This document shows, one piece after another, positions 1 through 10,300 of a stretch of DNA of 64,000 nt (position 1 is the first letter of the stretch; every line of letters starts with the position of its first letter). The position numbers and the translations under genes were made by a program. The notes under the pieces were generated by a model. It was given only the letters and a program-made list of their open reading frames with translations. It had not been told where the DNA came from and made no database searches. Origin of the DNA: Thermodesulfobacteriota bacterium (GTDB lineage: Bacteria; Desulfobacterota; DSM-4660; Desulfatiglandales; Desulfatiglandaceae); the NCBI GenBank assembly GCA_028278625.1, contig JANQDY010000043.1, positions 1 through 64,000 of the forward strand, given 5' to 3'.

Positions 1-2293
1 AGGAATCGGTATCCGGCCAGACGGACGCGGGACCTCCGGGCATCAGTGCCGTGGGCTCGATCTTTTCGCGAAAAAGGCGAAGGTTCGTTTCCCCAAGGAG
101 AGCGGCCAGCAGGGATTCAGCGCCCATGGTGATCTTTCCCGCCTGAACGGAAGCGTCTTTGTGGAGATAGATCGCGATCTCATAGGCGTTCTTGACGGCG
201 GTCCGCGCCTCCTTTAAATCCTCCGCTTCCCGCTTTCTCACTATCTGCTGCTGCCCCGAATCCATTTCTTTATACTGGTCGGACCGTTTGATCTCCCGCC
301 ATGCCATCCAGTCCGCGATATTCTGTTCGGCCTGCTGCAATCCCGGCAGGCTCGGCACGACAATGATGACGATATTCTGATAGGTTCGCACATCGGAGGG
401 CGACGAATGGGTTGTGAGAAATGCAGCGGCATCGGCTCCGGGCGGTTCGCCCACAATGCCCGCGTATTCGGCGCCCAATACGGCGATCCTGAAACGGCCG
501 TCGTCCTCTATGTCTCCGGGATCTTCCGGCAGTTTGTGAAACAGCACGCCGGTATTATACGGGTCTTCATAAAGTGGCGCGCATTTTGTCTTGGCCAATT
601 CGTCGAATTCTGCCTTTGTATACTTCAGGGCCTCCCGCTTATAGAAATCATGGAGTTGCTTCAAGTTGGGTTTGGGTCCGAGCCTCCAGAATTTGGGGAC
701 CCCCGTACCGGCCTCTACCGACTCACATTCCTCGAGGAACCACGATGTACGAGCCCATGAACAGAGCCCGTTGTTCAGTACCGCCGGCATATCGCAGCTC
801 GCGGCCAGCAGCCAACGCAATTCGCTCAATTCGGACTGCTCGCCGACGGGTTGGGAAAAAATAAAGGCGGCCACGCATGCCGCCTCGATCTCTCTGCCCA
901 TGAGCGTGGGGGCATCCGCCTTCTGTGCCTGCAGGGCCCGGGGCAGTTCGGTTTTCAAATTCTGGGGCCATTCCGCCTTCTTATCCTGCTGCGAGTCTTT
1001 CGCCACCTGTGCAAGCTTCAGCAAAGCGGCACTAAGCCCATCCCGGCCGGGCGATCCGAGCAGTATCTGCGGCCCGATCAGGGGTGCGTCATCCCATGGT
1101 TCGGCATCGCGCAAAGCAACGGCAAAGGTCTGCAAAACGCCACGGGTTCGTTGAAACTGGTCCAGCTGGACCCATTTGCCAAAGAGCCGATCAATGAGAT
1201 CCGGGTGAAAGGGATAAAACTGAATGAGCCGTTCCTGGGAATCCGGCAGTTTGGCCCGTACCGGGTCCACCCGGGTCATCCGGGACCAGAAGGCAAGGAT
1301 TTGCGTCTTTCGGTCCTCGGGGTTCGGAGGGTATTGTTTAAAAAGGCGACGGCGCAACAGTTCGGCAAGGTCATCCTTTTCCACGGGAGATTGAAGCGAT
1401 GCCTGGCGGTTCAGTCCGTTGCCGCATGCCCGCAGGATCTCACGGCCGGTCTGATCGCTTTTTGCGGGATCCGTGGCCAAGAGAGACACCACGAGACAGG
1501 AACAACGGCTGGACTCCACGGCTTGAGAAAGTCGTTGAAAAAAGTTCTTGAGACGGTCAAACCAGAATGCTCCGCGATCCGCGCTTTTCCCCGTAGGGTC
1601 CGGGCTGGCCGCGTCATGAGCCCACATGAGGAACTCATCGATCAGGATTAAGGCGCCCTGCCCCGTTTCCTCAATCCTTCTCAGGATCTCAGCCCAGAGC
1701 GCTTCCGAAGGCGGCGTATCGTAATCCGGTTGGAATTCATCCCGATCCAGAATATCGAGTCCCGCCTGTCCCAAAAGTTGCCAGGCAATGAGGTTCCACG
1801 GCATCCTGAAACGACGAAATTCGCCGTCAGGGGATTTGACCCCGCAACCCCGCTTCCAGTCCACGTTGTCAAAAGAGATGGCAGCAACGCGGGCCCTGGG
1901 AGGATCTTCGATCTCCGTGTGATTCAAAATTTGACGAACCGACCGTTCCTTCTTGGGAAGGGTCTTCCCCAGTGTTGTCAGATAGTATATGGCGGTCAGG
2001 GTGTGGGATTTGCCTCCCCCAAAGGTTTGGGCCACGTTGATAATGGACTCTCCTCCCTTTTTCTTTGAGAGTCGGCGCAATACCACCGAGCAAAATTCCC
2101 TGAGGTTGGCGGCTGCGTAGGTAATGGCAAAGAACTGCTCGGGATGGCAATAAAAGGGGGTTTCTCCCGTTGCGCCATTTACGACTTTGTGAAGATCCAC
2201 GGCAAAATCCGATGAGGTCAGTTCCCGATCCCGGATTTCCCGGCGCAATACGCAGACCTGTTTCCATGGCAGAATTTCGGCTTTTCGGATCAT
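1..2293 (-). CDS. DUF499-type AAA ATPase, 3' end beyond the window
   Basis: Read directly from the minus strand: an open frame of about 764 codons that starts at ATG 2293 and reaches the window edge without a stop. The start overlaps the stop of the upstream methyltransferase (ATGA), so the two are translationally coupled. The Walker A motif is at about residues 89-99 (QTFGGGKSHTL), which is the typical signature of DUF499 proteins, and a Walker B stretch lies near residue 215 (ALILIDEFLMW). Proteins of this family are usually about 1000 residues long, so roughly the last quarter is missing. They occur beside DUF1156 methylases and helicases in defence islands. ATP hydrolysis is a safe inference; the mechanical role in defence is not known from this sequence. 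Confidence 0.9.
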   Translation of the reverse strand, partial: MIRKAEILPWKQVCVLRREIRDRELTSSDFAVDLHKVVNGATGETPFYCHPEQFFAITYAAANLREFCSVVLRRLSKKKGGESIINVAQTFGGGKSHTLTAIYYLTTLGKTLPKKERSVRQILNHTEIEDPPRARVAAISFDNVDWKRGCGVKSPDGEFRRFRMPWNLIAWQLLGQAGLDILDRDEFQPDYDTPPSEALWAEILRRIEETGQGALILIDEFLMWAHDAASPDPTGKSADRGAFWFDRLKNFFQRLSQAVESSRCSCLVVSLLATDPAKSDQTGREILRACGNGLNRQASLQSPVEKDDLAELLRRRLFKQYPPNPEDRKTQILAFWSRMTRVDPVRAKLPDSQERLIQFYPFHPDLIDRLFGKWVQLDQFQRTRGVLQTFAVALRDAEPWDDAPLIGPQILLGSPGRDGLSAALLKLAQVAKDSQQDKKAEWPQNLKTELPRALQAQKADAPTLMGREIEAACVAAFIFSQPVGEQSELSELRWLLAASCDMPAVLNNGLCSWARTSWFLEECESVEAGTGVPKFWRLGPKPNLKQLHDFYKREALKYTKAEFDELAKTKCAPLYEDPYNTGVLFHKLPEDPGDIEDDGRFRIAVLGAEYAGIVGEPPGADAAAFLTTHSSPSDVRTYQNIVIIVVPSLPGLQQAEQNIADWMAWREIKRSDQYKEMDSGQQQIVRKREAEDLKEARTAVKNAYEIAIYLHKDASVQAGKITMGAESLLAALLGETNLRLFREKIEPTALMPGGPASVWPDTDS

Positions 2294-5200
2294 TGGTTTT
2301 TCTCCTCCCCATATTCGAAAAGGGGTGTTTCATAAACCCTGTTTTCGGAGACCACGGTTCTCTTGCCCAAATGCAGTTGAGTGGCAACGGCTTCGACAAT
2401 GCGACGCTCGGTGTCTTGCCGGTCGCGGAGCGCCAATTCACGGACCGCCTGAAGCAGCGGCTTGAAAGCCGGGTCGCCGGCCAGGCCCCATCCGTCATAA
2501 ACATCCTGCATATCCGAGGCACGGTTCTGGTGAAGCAAAAGCATCAAACGATGGAGACGATCGATTAACGGTGCCGGTTGGCCGATCCTTGTCCTTCCCA
2601 GGCTTTCCCGCCCGGCGCGTTCCTCCCATTTGAGCAACCGGTATTCATTCCCCTTGCCCGAGGCCACGTTCTGATTGTTTTCTTCGTTCTTTCGAGGGCG
2701 TCCCCGTCCGGACGTTCCGCCCTGTTCAATAATATTCCAGACCATTTTCAGTTCGGTTTCGTTCTTGCCGCAGGCGTTTGCATACAGGATGCACGGTCCC
2801 GCCGGTGCGGGCGCAAAACCGAAATTGGCCCGATGAAGGAGATAGTACTGGGTCACCGGGTCCAGTTCAATCCCTTCTCCACGGCCTCCCGTATCTTTTT
2901 GTAGGTCCCTGAATCCGGGCAATTCCCCCAGTGAAAACTGAAGCACCAGCCGTCGCACCTCCGCCAGGAACTCGCCCACGGTCATGATGCCTCCGCCCTC
3001 CTTTTTGACGAAGGGGTGAGCGCTGAAAGCCTGAAGGGCCGGCCCAAGGGCCGCCCAGATGAAATCAGGCCCTCGAATGCCGAGATCGAAGTAATACTGA
3101 AGGATGTTGATGCCGCCCAATTCCTCACGGGCGGAAAACAGGTTTGTTTTCATCTCTTCGAGAACCCTTGTGTCCCATCCGGCGCCGACGGTTTTGGGAC
3201 GCTTGCGACAAACGATCCATACGGAGGAGGAAAGGGCAGCTCCGGACATCCCTCTAACCCTGTTGGACATTTCCGTCCTGATGGGCCAACTTGCCGTAAC
3301 CGTTGCTCCGCCACGGATCAACGCGGTAATCAATGTTTCCCATGCGTCAACGTTTTTGTTTGCAAACACCACCACAAGTCTGCCTTGATCACTCAGGCCA
3401 TCACAACATCGCTGAAAAGACCTGGCCATCCCATCTTCATACGCTTTTCTGGACATCTTTCGATCGCCTTTAAACCGGGACTCATCGTCGATCAGTTCTC
3501 CGTCCTGCTTTTCGTGATCCCATTTTGGCGATAGCGAATCCGAAAACACCTCATCAATTTCCGTCACAAATCCGTGCAGGCTCCTGCGTAGCCAAACATA
3601 GAAAAAATCCATGAGGTCTGAGTAGGGAATGGCATCATAATAAGGTGGATCCGTCAAAATCATATCAAGCGTTTCATTACATTCAGAAGTAGCTGAACAA
3701 GCAATGATATGAGGAGTAATTGAACTCTGCAAATCTTCCAAGGCGTGTGAAACAAAACGTGAGACCCATTCTAATGCGCCACTATAGCTACCAGTAGTTT
3801 CAGAAACCGGTGATACTTCACAGAAATCCCATACGATCGGAAGTGCAAATCGCCCGAAAGTATTACGCATTTTTTCTGCACCATTATGCCATGTGCATAA
3901 AGCACTTGAATAGTCGGCAAGACGGTCCAAACAGACGGAAAGATACGCCCCGATCGCCTCTGCGGCCTCCTTGTCCGTTTTCGAAATTATATCAACGGCC
4001 TTGCGCGTATGTTTGACGAAAACGCCCAAGGAAACAAGTTGCCGTGGCGTAAAAAGCGCTCGCCATCTTTTAAGCCCATATCTTTGGATTGAAAACGCCC
4101 GAGATGCCCCGCTACCACCCCCTAAAGGCGTATCTTCATCCGGCAATCCGAAGGGGATATCATCAAAAAAGGCCTCCAGATCGTCAACCTCGGCCGCCTT
4201 CATCTCCTCTTCCGTCGGTAATCGGTATTTCTTGAATGTCCGTTTCCCGTTTGAAGCCGAGGCTTCCACGACCACGGCCGTCATCTGAGCGCCCAGAAGA
4301 CTCTGCCTGCCCTGAAGACGCAGATCGTCCATGGTAAGCGCAATCAGACCCGGCCGGCCGCTGGTGGGACTCCAGGCGCCGGACCGGTTCATGGTGCCGT
4401 TGTTGAGAAAAGGGTGAAGGTTTTCCGGGGTAATGCCCCAGTTTTTGAGAAAGGGGTGACGTGCGAATATCCTTTCAGGTTTTACCAGGTCGTCCTCCTC
4501 CAAAAGGGCAAAGGAGACCCCGGTTCGGTCTTCTTCGGGAACGGGAAGAATGGCCGTTCGTTTCCCCTTTTTCCTGGTGAGCCAAAAGGTCTTGAGCAGG
4601 GGGATGCGGCCCATGGTGATTTTGTCCCGGGCCGTTCTGGCCCAGAGATAGGCGACGGTGGGCTCGCCGTCCACCGTGGGATAGTGGACCCCCAGATCGG
4701 CTCTGGCACGTTCCAGAACCCACCGCCCCCAGGCGCGAACATGCCAAGCCAGATCCGCGTCAGGCAGTTCCAATAGCGTGAGTTGACGGGATTCACTGAA
4801 ATGGATCGGCTTTTTGCCGCGCCGCTTTTTAACCTTTCCCGCCCGAAAGTCCTCCACAAAGTCAGGCCATTCCCGCACAAAATCCGGAAGCGGCCATTTC
4901 TTGCCTGCCAATTGCTGTGGATATTCCAGGGCACATTTGAGAATAAACCACGCCACCGGATTGATGTCCGCTGCCGTGACATGGCAGCCCAGCCGCATGG
5001 CCTCCAGCGGGATGGCCCCTCCTCCAGCGAACGGGTCCAAAACCTCCGGCGCCCTGTCGCCATAAAAAGCCCTGATCATTTCTCTGAATTCATCCATGAC
5101 GGCCGCATTTTCCCGACCCCACTTCAGCACGCCGCCTTCAATCTCCCGCACCTCTTCTTCGACGGTGTTGCCGTTGCCGTCACGTTTTTTCCTGAAAGTC

Positions 5201-5433
5201 GTCTTGACCGTCCCTCCGATTTTTTCCAGGAGCTCCTTGCGCTTTCCGGGGTCACCCGGATCGGGTAGAAGCGAGCACAAAAGCGCGGCCCGGCATGCGG
5301 CCAAGGGACGGCGGGCGGGCCATATGTGAAGGGTTGAAATATGTCCGTGACGCACATTCTTCTCGTGTACGCTGGCCAGGGAAGCCTGCTCCAGGGGGAA
5401 TGCCACTTCAATCAATCGCGGTAGGTCGTTCAA
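2290..5433 (-). CDS. DUF1156 DNA methyltransferase, 1047 aa
   Basis: Large cytosolic SAM-dependent DNA methyltransferase. The N-terminal 80 residues match the DUF1156 pattern (conserved HGHISTLHIWPARRPLAA at about 29-46). The SAM-binding motif DPFAGGG lies at about 133-139 and the catalytic DPPYYD at about 596. The long gap between them fits an alpha-type order with the target-recognition region in between; this kind of motif IV methylates an exocyclic amino group (N6-adenine or N4-cytosine). It overlaps the DUF499 gene by 4 bp and lies 169 bp after the AlbA_2 gene, across a stretch with phased T-runs. The part before and at DPPY (genomic about 3590-3930) is visibly richer in A+T than the flanks, perhaps from recombination. 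It likely marks self DNA for the neighbouring helicase/ATPase module. Confidence 0.9.
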   Translation of the reverse strand: MNDLPRLIEVAFPLEQASLASVHEKNVRHGHISTLHIWPARRPLAACRAALLCSLLPDPGDPGKRKELLEKIGGTVKTTFRKKRDGNGNTVEEEVREIEGGVLKWGRENAAVMDEFREMIRAFYGDRAPEVLDPFAGGGAIPLEAMRLGCHVTAADINPVAWFILKCALEYPQQLAGKKWPLPDFVREWPDFVEDFRAGKVKKRRGKKPIHFSESRQLTLLELPDADLAWHVRAWGRWVLERARADLGVHYPTVDGEPTVAYLWARTARDKITMGRIPLLKTFWLTRKKGKRTAILPVPEEDRTGVSFALLEEDDLVKPERIFARHPFLKNWGITPENLHPFLNNGTMNRSGAWSPTSGRPGLIALTMDDLRLQGRQSLLGAQMTAVVVEASASNGKRTFKKYRLPTEEEMKAAEVDDLEAFFDDIPFGLPDEDTPLGGGSGASRAFSIQRYGLKRWRALFTPRQLVSLGVFVKHTRKAVDIISKTDKEAAEAIGAYLSVCLDRLADYSSALCTWHNGAEKMRNTFGRFALPIVWDFCEVSPVSETTGSYSGALEWVSRFVSHALEDLQSSITPHIIACSATSECNETLDMILTDPPYYDAIPYSDLMDFFYVWLRRSLHGFVTEIDEVFSDSLSPKWDHEKQDGELIDDESRFKGDRKMSRKAYEDGMARSFQRCCDGLSDQGRLVVVFANKNVDAWETLITALIRGGATVTASWPIRTEMSNRVRGMSGAALSSSVWIVCRKRPKTVGAGWDTRVLEEMKTNLFSAREELGGINILQYYFDLGIRGPDFIWAALGPALQAFSAHPFVKKEGGGIMTVGEFLAEVRRLVLQFSLGELPGFRDLQKDTGGRGEGIELDPVTQYYLLHRANFGFAPAPAGPCILYANACGKNETELKMVWNIIEQGGTSGRGRPRKNEENNQNVASGKGNEYRLLKWEERAGRESLGRTRIGQPAPLIDRLHRLMLLLHQNRASDMQDVYDGWGLAGDPAFKPLLQAVRELALRDRQDTERRIVEAVATQLHLGKRTVVSENRVYETPLFEYGEEKNQ

Positions 5434-5497
5434 ACTTTACCTCTCCGTATACGGCAACAGATTGCCTTATGTCTGAAATTCCGGTCATCCTTGCCGC

Positions 5498-5550
5498 TTT
5501 TTTGCTACTTTTTTGCTGGTTTTTTGCTACTTTTTTGCTATTTTTTTGCT
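5498..5550. repeat. five phased T-tracts (11-bp direct repeats)
   Basis: Five copies of TTTTTTGCT start at 5498, 5509, 5520, 5531 and 5542, exactly 11 bp apart, in the 169-bp gap 5434-5602 in front of the methyltransferase gene. T6/A6 tracts in step with the helical repeat are known to bend DNA. The repeat ends about 65 bp upstream of the methyltransferase start, so it could shape a separate promoter for the methylase and DUF499 genes. The rest of the gap shows no gene. Confidence 0.8.
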
Positions 5551-5602
5551 TCTCAAAAAGCAAATAACAAATAGAAAATCCTTATCATATTAAATAGATA
5601 GC

Positions 5603-7327
5603 TTAGTCGGACTTTGGAGAGCCCATGTCGGTATTGCTTTTTTTAACGGTTCCCACAGAAGACCTGTCTTTGGATACCCATGCGGATTTTCTTCTGGAAC
5701 CGATGTTTCGTATGAGCCCTAAAGGGCCTGAAAGCGCATAAAGTAGATTGTGAATCCTGGTCTTTTTCTGTTTTTCAGTGAGGATTTCCGGCAGCTTGTC
5801 CATTAATAGCGTGTCGATGTCCGTGCGGGATACGGGTCCGTGCTCCTGAATGAGCTCCAGAAGTATCGTCTGATAATATCCCCTGTCAAGACCTCTATTC
5901 CGGATATGCTGGGCCTTGAGGCCGGCAACGGCCGCTGCCTTCCCGGCAACAAAGATATTTGGATATCGGCCTTCCACCAGCTTCATCTTTTTGAGCTTTT
6001 GATGCTCGGTTTTGCTGATTCGGATTCCCTTCTGGACCTTATCCAGCAGGATAACGGTCCATAGGTCCAGATCGGAACGATCCATGAGCAACTGGGTGTA
6101 GCGTTCGTCCAGGATGGACCCCCGCACCCTTACGATGACGCGCTCGGGTTCGGTCAGATCATAATCGGGCATGGGGAAGAATCGTTTGATCTGCGTGAGG
6201 AACATCCGCTTGATGCCGCCCCCCTGGGTGTCGATCATGTTGAGATGGACCATGGCCTCCGCAAGAAAAGGATTCCGGTAAATCTCCAAAGGGGCGTCCT
6301 GCCGAATGGCTTTTTCCACATCTCCCGGAAGAAAGCTCCCCACGTTGGTCAACAAAACGGAATCATGCGTTTCCACTACATTAATCCGGCCGTGAAGCGT
6401 GTAATCTTGATGGGCGATACAGTTGTGGAGAGCCTCCCGAAGAACCCAGGGATCATATTGGGTTATTTCAACGGGGAAGAGGGTTCCATTGGGGAGCGCT
6501 CGGACCGTGAGGTTTCTAATTTTTCCCAGTACCCGATCAACATTCAGGAGAAACGGCGGATCAAAATGTGCATAGTCCAGCTCGTGATTCCGATCATCTC
6601 TGAGAATCCAGGAAATACGGGCTACCGCTGGGGTCAGAAGGGCCGACGATTCGGACCTTCCCAGCAGTAGAACGGCGGTATTGGTGACGCGACCCCGAAT
6701 GGCGAGCCGCAATTTGTTCAGAAAAGCGTTGTCGTCCCACGCGGCAACGGACGCCCGCTTGTGGGGAAATTTGGCCGAGTATTCCTGTCTGGCCCTGGCG
6801 ACGGCATTGGGATCAAGGTCCTCAAGGCCGGCCTGCTCGCAGATTTGTGCAGACCAGTCCAAGCGGCCCTGCCAGATCCGTCTCTCTTTGTGAGGGTGAT
6901 TTGCAAGGAGCGTTTTGCTGGAGCCGATGCGAATGTAGCTGACGCCATAGAAAGAGACCGGCCGATCAAGGGCCGCATGAATCTCGAAAATGACGACGGG
7001 GCGGTTAGAATATTGAAAAGATCGCACCTCAAAGCCCACATTCGGTCGAAGCCCCAGTGAAAGCCATAAGAGCAGATCCTGGTTTCCCTTGCCCTTTTCA
7101 GTACCCGGTTCAAAGGAAGTACCGATGACCTGGTGCGTCTTGTCCTGAATGCCGAAGACGAGATATCCTTTTGGCTTGCCGCACAGGCAAGCGGCATTTG
7201 CAAGGGCGGAGATGTATTCGCCCAGCATCTGCGGCTCATAACGGGATGACTTAAATTCAAGCCATTCCGTCTCGTGGGGCTCAGCGCGGAGACGATCCAG
7301 CAAGGCATTCAAATAGTGCATATCCAT
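5603..7327 (-). CDS. AlbA_2 (Schlafen-like) ATP-binding protein
   Basis: About 574 residues. The N-terminus carries an AlbA_2 domain (ETEWLEFKSS in the first 35 residues, followed by an ALANAA... GYLVFGI segment). From about residue 300 there is a GHKL-type ATP-binding domain of the HATPase_c_4 kind (REALHNCIAHQDYT, later TQGGGIKRMF). The C-terminus looks winged-helix-like. I chose ATG 7327 because AGAGGA precedes it by 5 bases; an in-frame ATG at 7369, directly after the helicase stop, would add 14 residues. Proteins with this layout are often annotated as transcriptional regulators, and several AlbA_2 proteins act in phage defence. It lies between helicase and methylase, so a sensor or effector role in the same module is likely. 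This is inference from context. Confidence 0.82.
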   Translation of the reverse strand: MDMHYLNALLDRLRAEPHETEWLEFKSSRYEPQMLGEYISALANAACLCGKPKGYLVFGIQDKTHQVIGTSFEPGTEKGKGNQDLLLWLSLGLRPNVGFEVRSFQYSNRPVVIFEIHAALDRPVSFYGVSYIRIGSSKTLLANHPHKERRIWQGRLDWSAQICEQAGLEDLDPNAVARARQEYSAKFPHKRASVAAWDDNAFLNKLRLAIRGRVTNTAVLLLGRSESSALLTPAVARISWILRDDRNHELDYAHFDPPFLLNVDRVLGKIRNLTVRALPNGTLFPVEITQYDPWVLREALHNCIAHQDYTLHGRINVVETHDSVLLTNVGSFLPGDVEKAIRQDAPLEIYRNPFLAEAMVHLNMIDTQGGGIKRMFLTQIKRFFPMPDYDLTEPERVIVRVRGSILDERYTQLLMDRSDLDLWTVILLDKVQKGIRISKTEHQKLKKMKLVEGRYPNIFVAGKAAAVAGLKAQHIRNRGLDRGYYQTILLELIQEHGPVSRTDIDTLLMDKLPEILTEKQKKTRIHNLLYALSGPLGLIRNIGSRRKSAWVSKDRSSVGTVKKSNTDMGSPKSD

Positions 7328-7369
7328 GGCGTTCCTCTGAATTCCCTGTCGTAATCCCCTTTCATGCAT

Positions 7370-10300
7370 CTAATCCGGCTCGGACGCACGAATCACATCT
7401 CCGATATTCACGGTGAAACTCTTTCTGGATTGTACCGCTAACTTGAAGGCCGGGTCCTGAACACGATAGAGCCTGGGATTTGATGCACAATCGACCACCA
7501 CATAAAGCCAGTATTTGTCTCTGATGTTGGCTGCCGTAGGCCATTCATTTTCCGTCAGATGAACGGGCCCCCGGAACCTGCGGCCCTTCACCTCAATGGC
7601 GATGCGTTCACCGTTTGCGCGATGGCTTTCGAGATCGTAGCCACGGGCAAGCTTTGGCGAAGACACATCGTAGACCCGTGCCCCGTGGTGGTCCATTTCA
7701 TAGTTCTTGGCAATTCGAACGGCAACGTTCTCGATGTTCTTGTCATAGGCATCACGGGCCTCCGGTGTGGGATCCGGCACGACAAGAGCCATTGCAATCC
7801 TTTCAAGCACGATCACATCCACAAGGTCTGCTCTGCGTTGCTCATATAGCAGGGTCTTTGCCTTATCTTCTTCCAATCGGGCCTGTTCCTGTTTCACCTC
7901 CTCCAATCCCTGGCGCAGATGCTCGTCGCCCTGACGGATTCGACGCATAATGGCTGACCGTTCTTCCGCCAGCTTTGCGGCTTGGTAGTCGAAACCGCGT
8001 ATGAGATCCTCTACCCTGGATGCGGATTCGGCCTTAAGCGCGGCACGCCGTTGATTGAGATAATCCACGTCGGCAAGCATTTGGGCATGCGCATCGGCCA
8101 GGGATAACTGCTCCTCCGGATCGCGTAGCAGGCTTCCCGCCTTGACAAGAAGTGATTTGGATGCGGGCAAAAGGGCAAGAAGATGGTTTGGGGGACATAT
8201 CTCGAAGGCCCCGTCTTCATCCCATTTTAGGCCGATCAGTCTCCGTTCGAAGAGGTTTGCCCCGCGGCTGGACACTGACCCGTCAAACCGGGATTTCTCT
8301 CCGATTTGACACAAATAGACGGCGCTGTAATAAGACGTATGGATAGAAGGGTCGCAAAGGACCGCCCCTCTTTGAACGTCGCCCTTGTACCGGCGGATCA
8401 CCTCCCCGCAAATGGCATCAAAAAGAATATCTCCCGGTCGAAGAAATACGAGTTTCGAAGTATCCACATTCTGGTCTCTGAAATCGCGACGGACCGATAC
8501 ATACCGGGGGATCCCTTTGTGAAATCGATCTGAAATATCCCTGCACCATTGTCCTTCCCTACCGACTACTGAAAAACGGGCCACCCTGCTCATGTCGCCA
8601 TCGATTCTTATTCCGATACGGGGAGCCGCCTTGAACACGAAATTCTGAATAAACGCCGGCAGCAGCTTGTTGAAGTGTTCCACTTCAATCTCTGATTTAA
8701 GCTGACCCAATCTTCTGGCCACATCGCCATAGTCCGTGGCCCGCTTTCGCTGGGCTTCCATTTCCATTCTCAGTTTCTGCGTGGCAAGACGGTTTTCAAT
8801 GGATCTACACGCTTTTTGGGAGGTTTCTTCCAGCAGCGCACTCCTGAACAGATCCCTTATGGAAGCCCCTTGAAGGATCTGTCCCACCACATCGAAAACC
8901 TTGTCGCTGGCCAGGTCTCGTCGCGCTTCTTCAAGCTTCTGAAGCAAGGTTTGAAGCACTTCACCCTCTCTCGTATCTTCAGCCACGAGGTTGAATATGC
9001 GCACCTCGGAATGTTGTTGCCCAAAGCGATGAAGCCTGCCCATGCGCTGTTCGAGGCGCGCGGGATTCCAGGGGATGTCGAAATTGACCATCAACCACGC
9101 AAACTGCAAATTGATTCCCTCACCCGCAGCGTCGGTGGCAAGCATGATCCGGGCGGATGGCCCGTCAGGACTCGCCACACCTTGGGCTCTGCGGCTTTCC
9201 GGCGGCATGAAAAAGCGACGCTCACGCTCCCGTTCGGAGACATCCATGGCACCGTGGATACAGGCGACCTGGCCGGTATATCCCAATTGTTCGAAGCGCC
9301 GACGAAGATATTTCAGAGTATCTCGGTGCTCCGTAAAAACGAGAAGCTTTTCATCCTGAAACTCGGCGGACTCCATCAGTTCACGAAGTTTCTGAAACTT
9401 GGCCTCGTGATGCTTTGATCGAATGTCCTCTCCCAGTCGAATAAGTCTTTCCAGACGCTCGATTTCCTTGGCCCGGCGGGATGCCTCTTTAGGCCTTGCC
9501 AGCGATAGGGCCGCTTCGTCCACTATTTCGTCCGCTTCCCGGTTCGCTTCGGCAGTGCCCTCATCGGAAGTGCTCATGTCAAAATAGTTAACGATTTCAT
9601 TCAATGTGTGCGGCCCGGTACGCGAGGCAGCCACGGCAGGATTTTCAAGAAGTCGCGCTTTTCTCCGTTTGAGGGATTCGATCATGGCGTGGGTGGAACT
9701 GGCAAGACGTCGCTGGAGAACTGCCAGAACCATATCCGCGGCGCTTCGGTTGATATTGTTGTTGGACCGATAGCTCCACCGAAGATAGTCGGAGGAGGCT
9801 TCATAGAAATCCTGTTCATCGGGGGTCAGTTTAAACGCAAGCGTCTGACAAAGTCGCGGCATGTAGATGGGCATTCCCTCGTAATCGATCATTTCTTCTT
9901 TCAATCGACGGAGAAAGTACATTCGCCGCTTGTCAGGAGGAAAACTGCGCCATGCATCTTCCGTGGTAAAGATTTCCGGATCGAGCAGACGCCAGAGGGC
10001 AAAGAACGGAAACGGCTTTCCCATATGGGGTGTGGCCGTCAACAAAAGGAGATGATTTGTTTGCCTGCTCATCATTTCCGCAAAACGGTATCTTCGAGTT
10101 TTGGCGTCGCTTCGGGCCGAATCGCCCCATGACAGCTTGTGCGCCTCATCGAACACGGTCAAATCAAAGGCACGCGCTTCGGGGCCTGCGATCTTTGACC
10201 TCAACTGGGGACCGGCCGCGGTATCGATGCTGAGAATAAACCGTTTTTGGGGGTTGTCTTCAATGGGATTTCCTCCGTTGAAAGCGGAACCGGTCAAGAC

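Noticed and set aside
851..1651. 266-codon open frame on the plus strand
   Set aside because: It is antisense to the DUF499 coding frame, which has Walker A and B motifs; its own product has no domain-like features.
1869..2522. 217-codon minus-strand frame across the DUF1156/DUF499 junction
   Set aside because: It overlaps both real genes in another frame and has low-complexity basic composition.
5498..5550. CRISPR array
   Set aside because: Units are 9-11 bp with no spacers; these are phased T-tracts.
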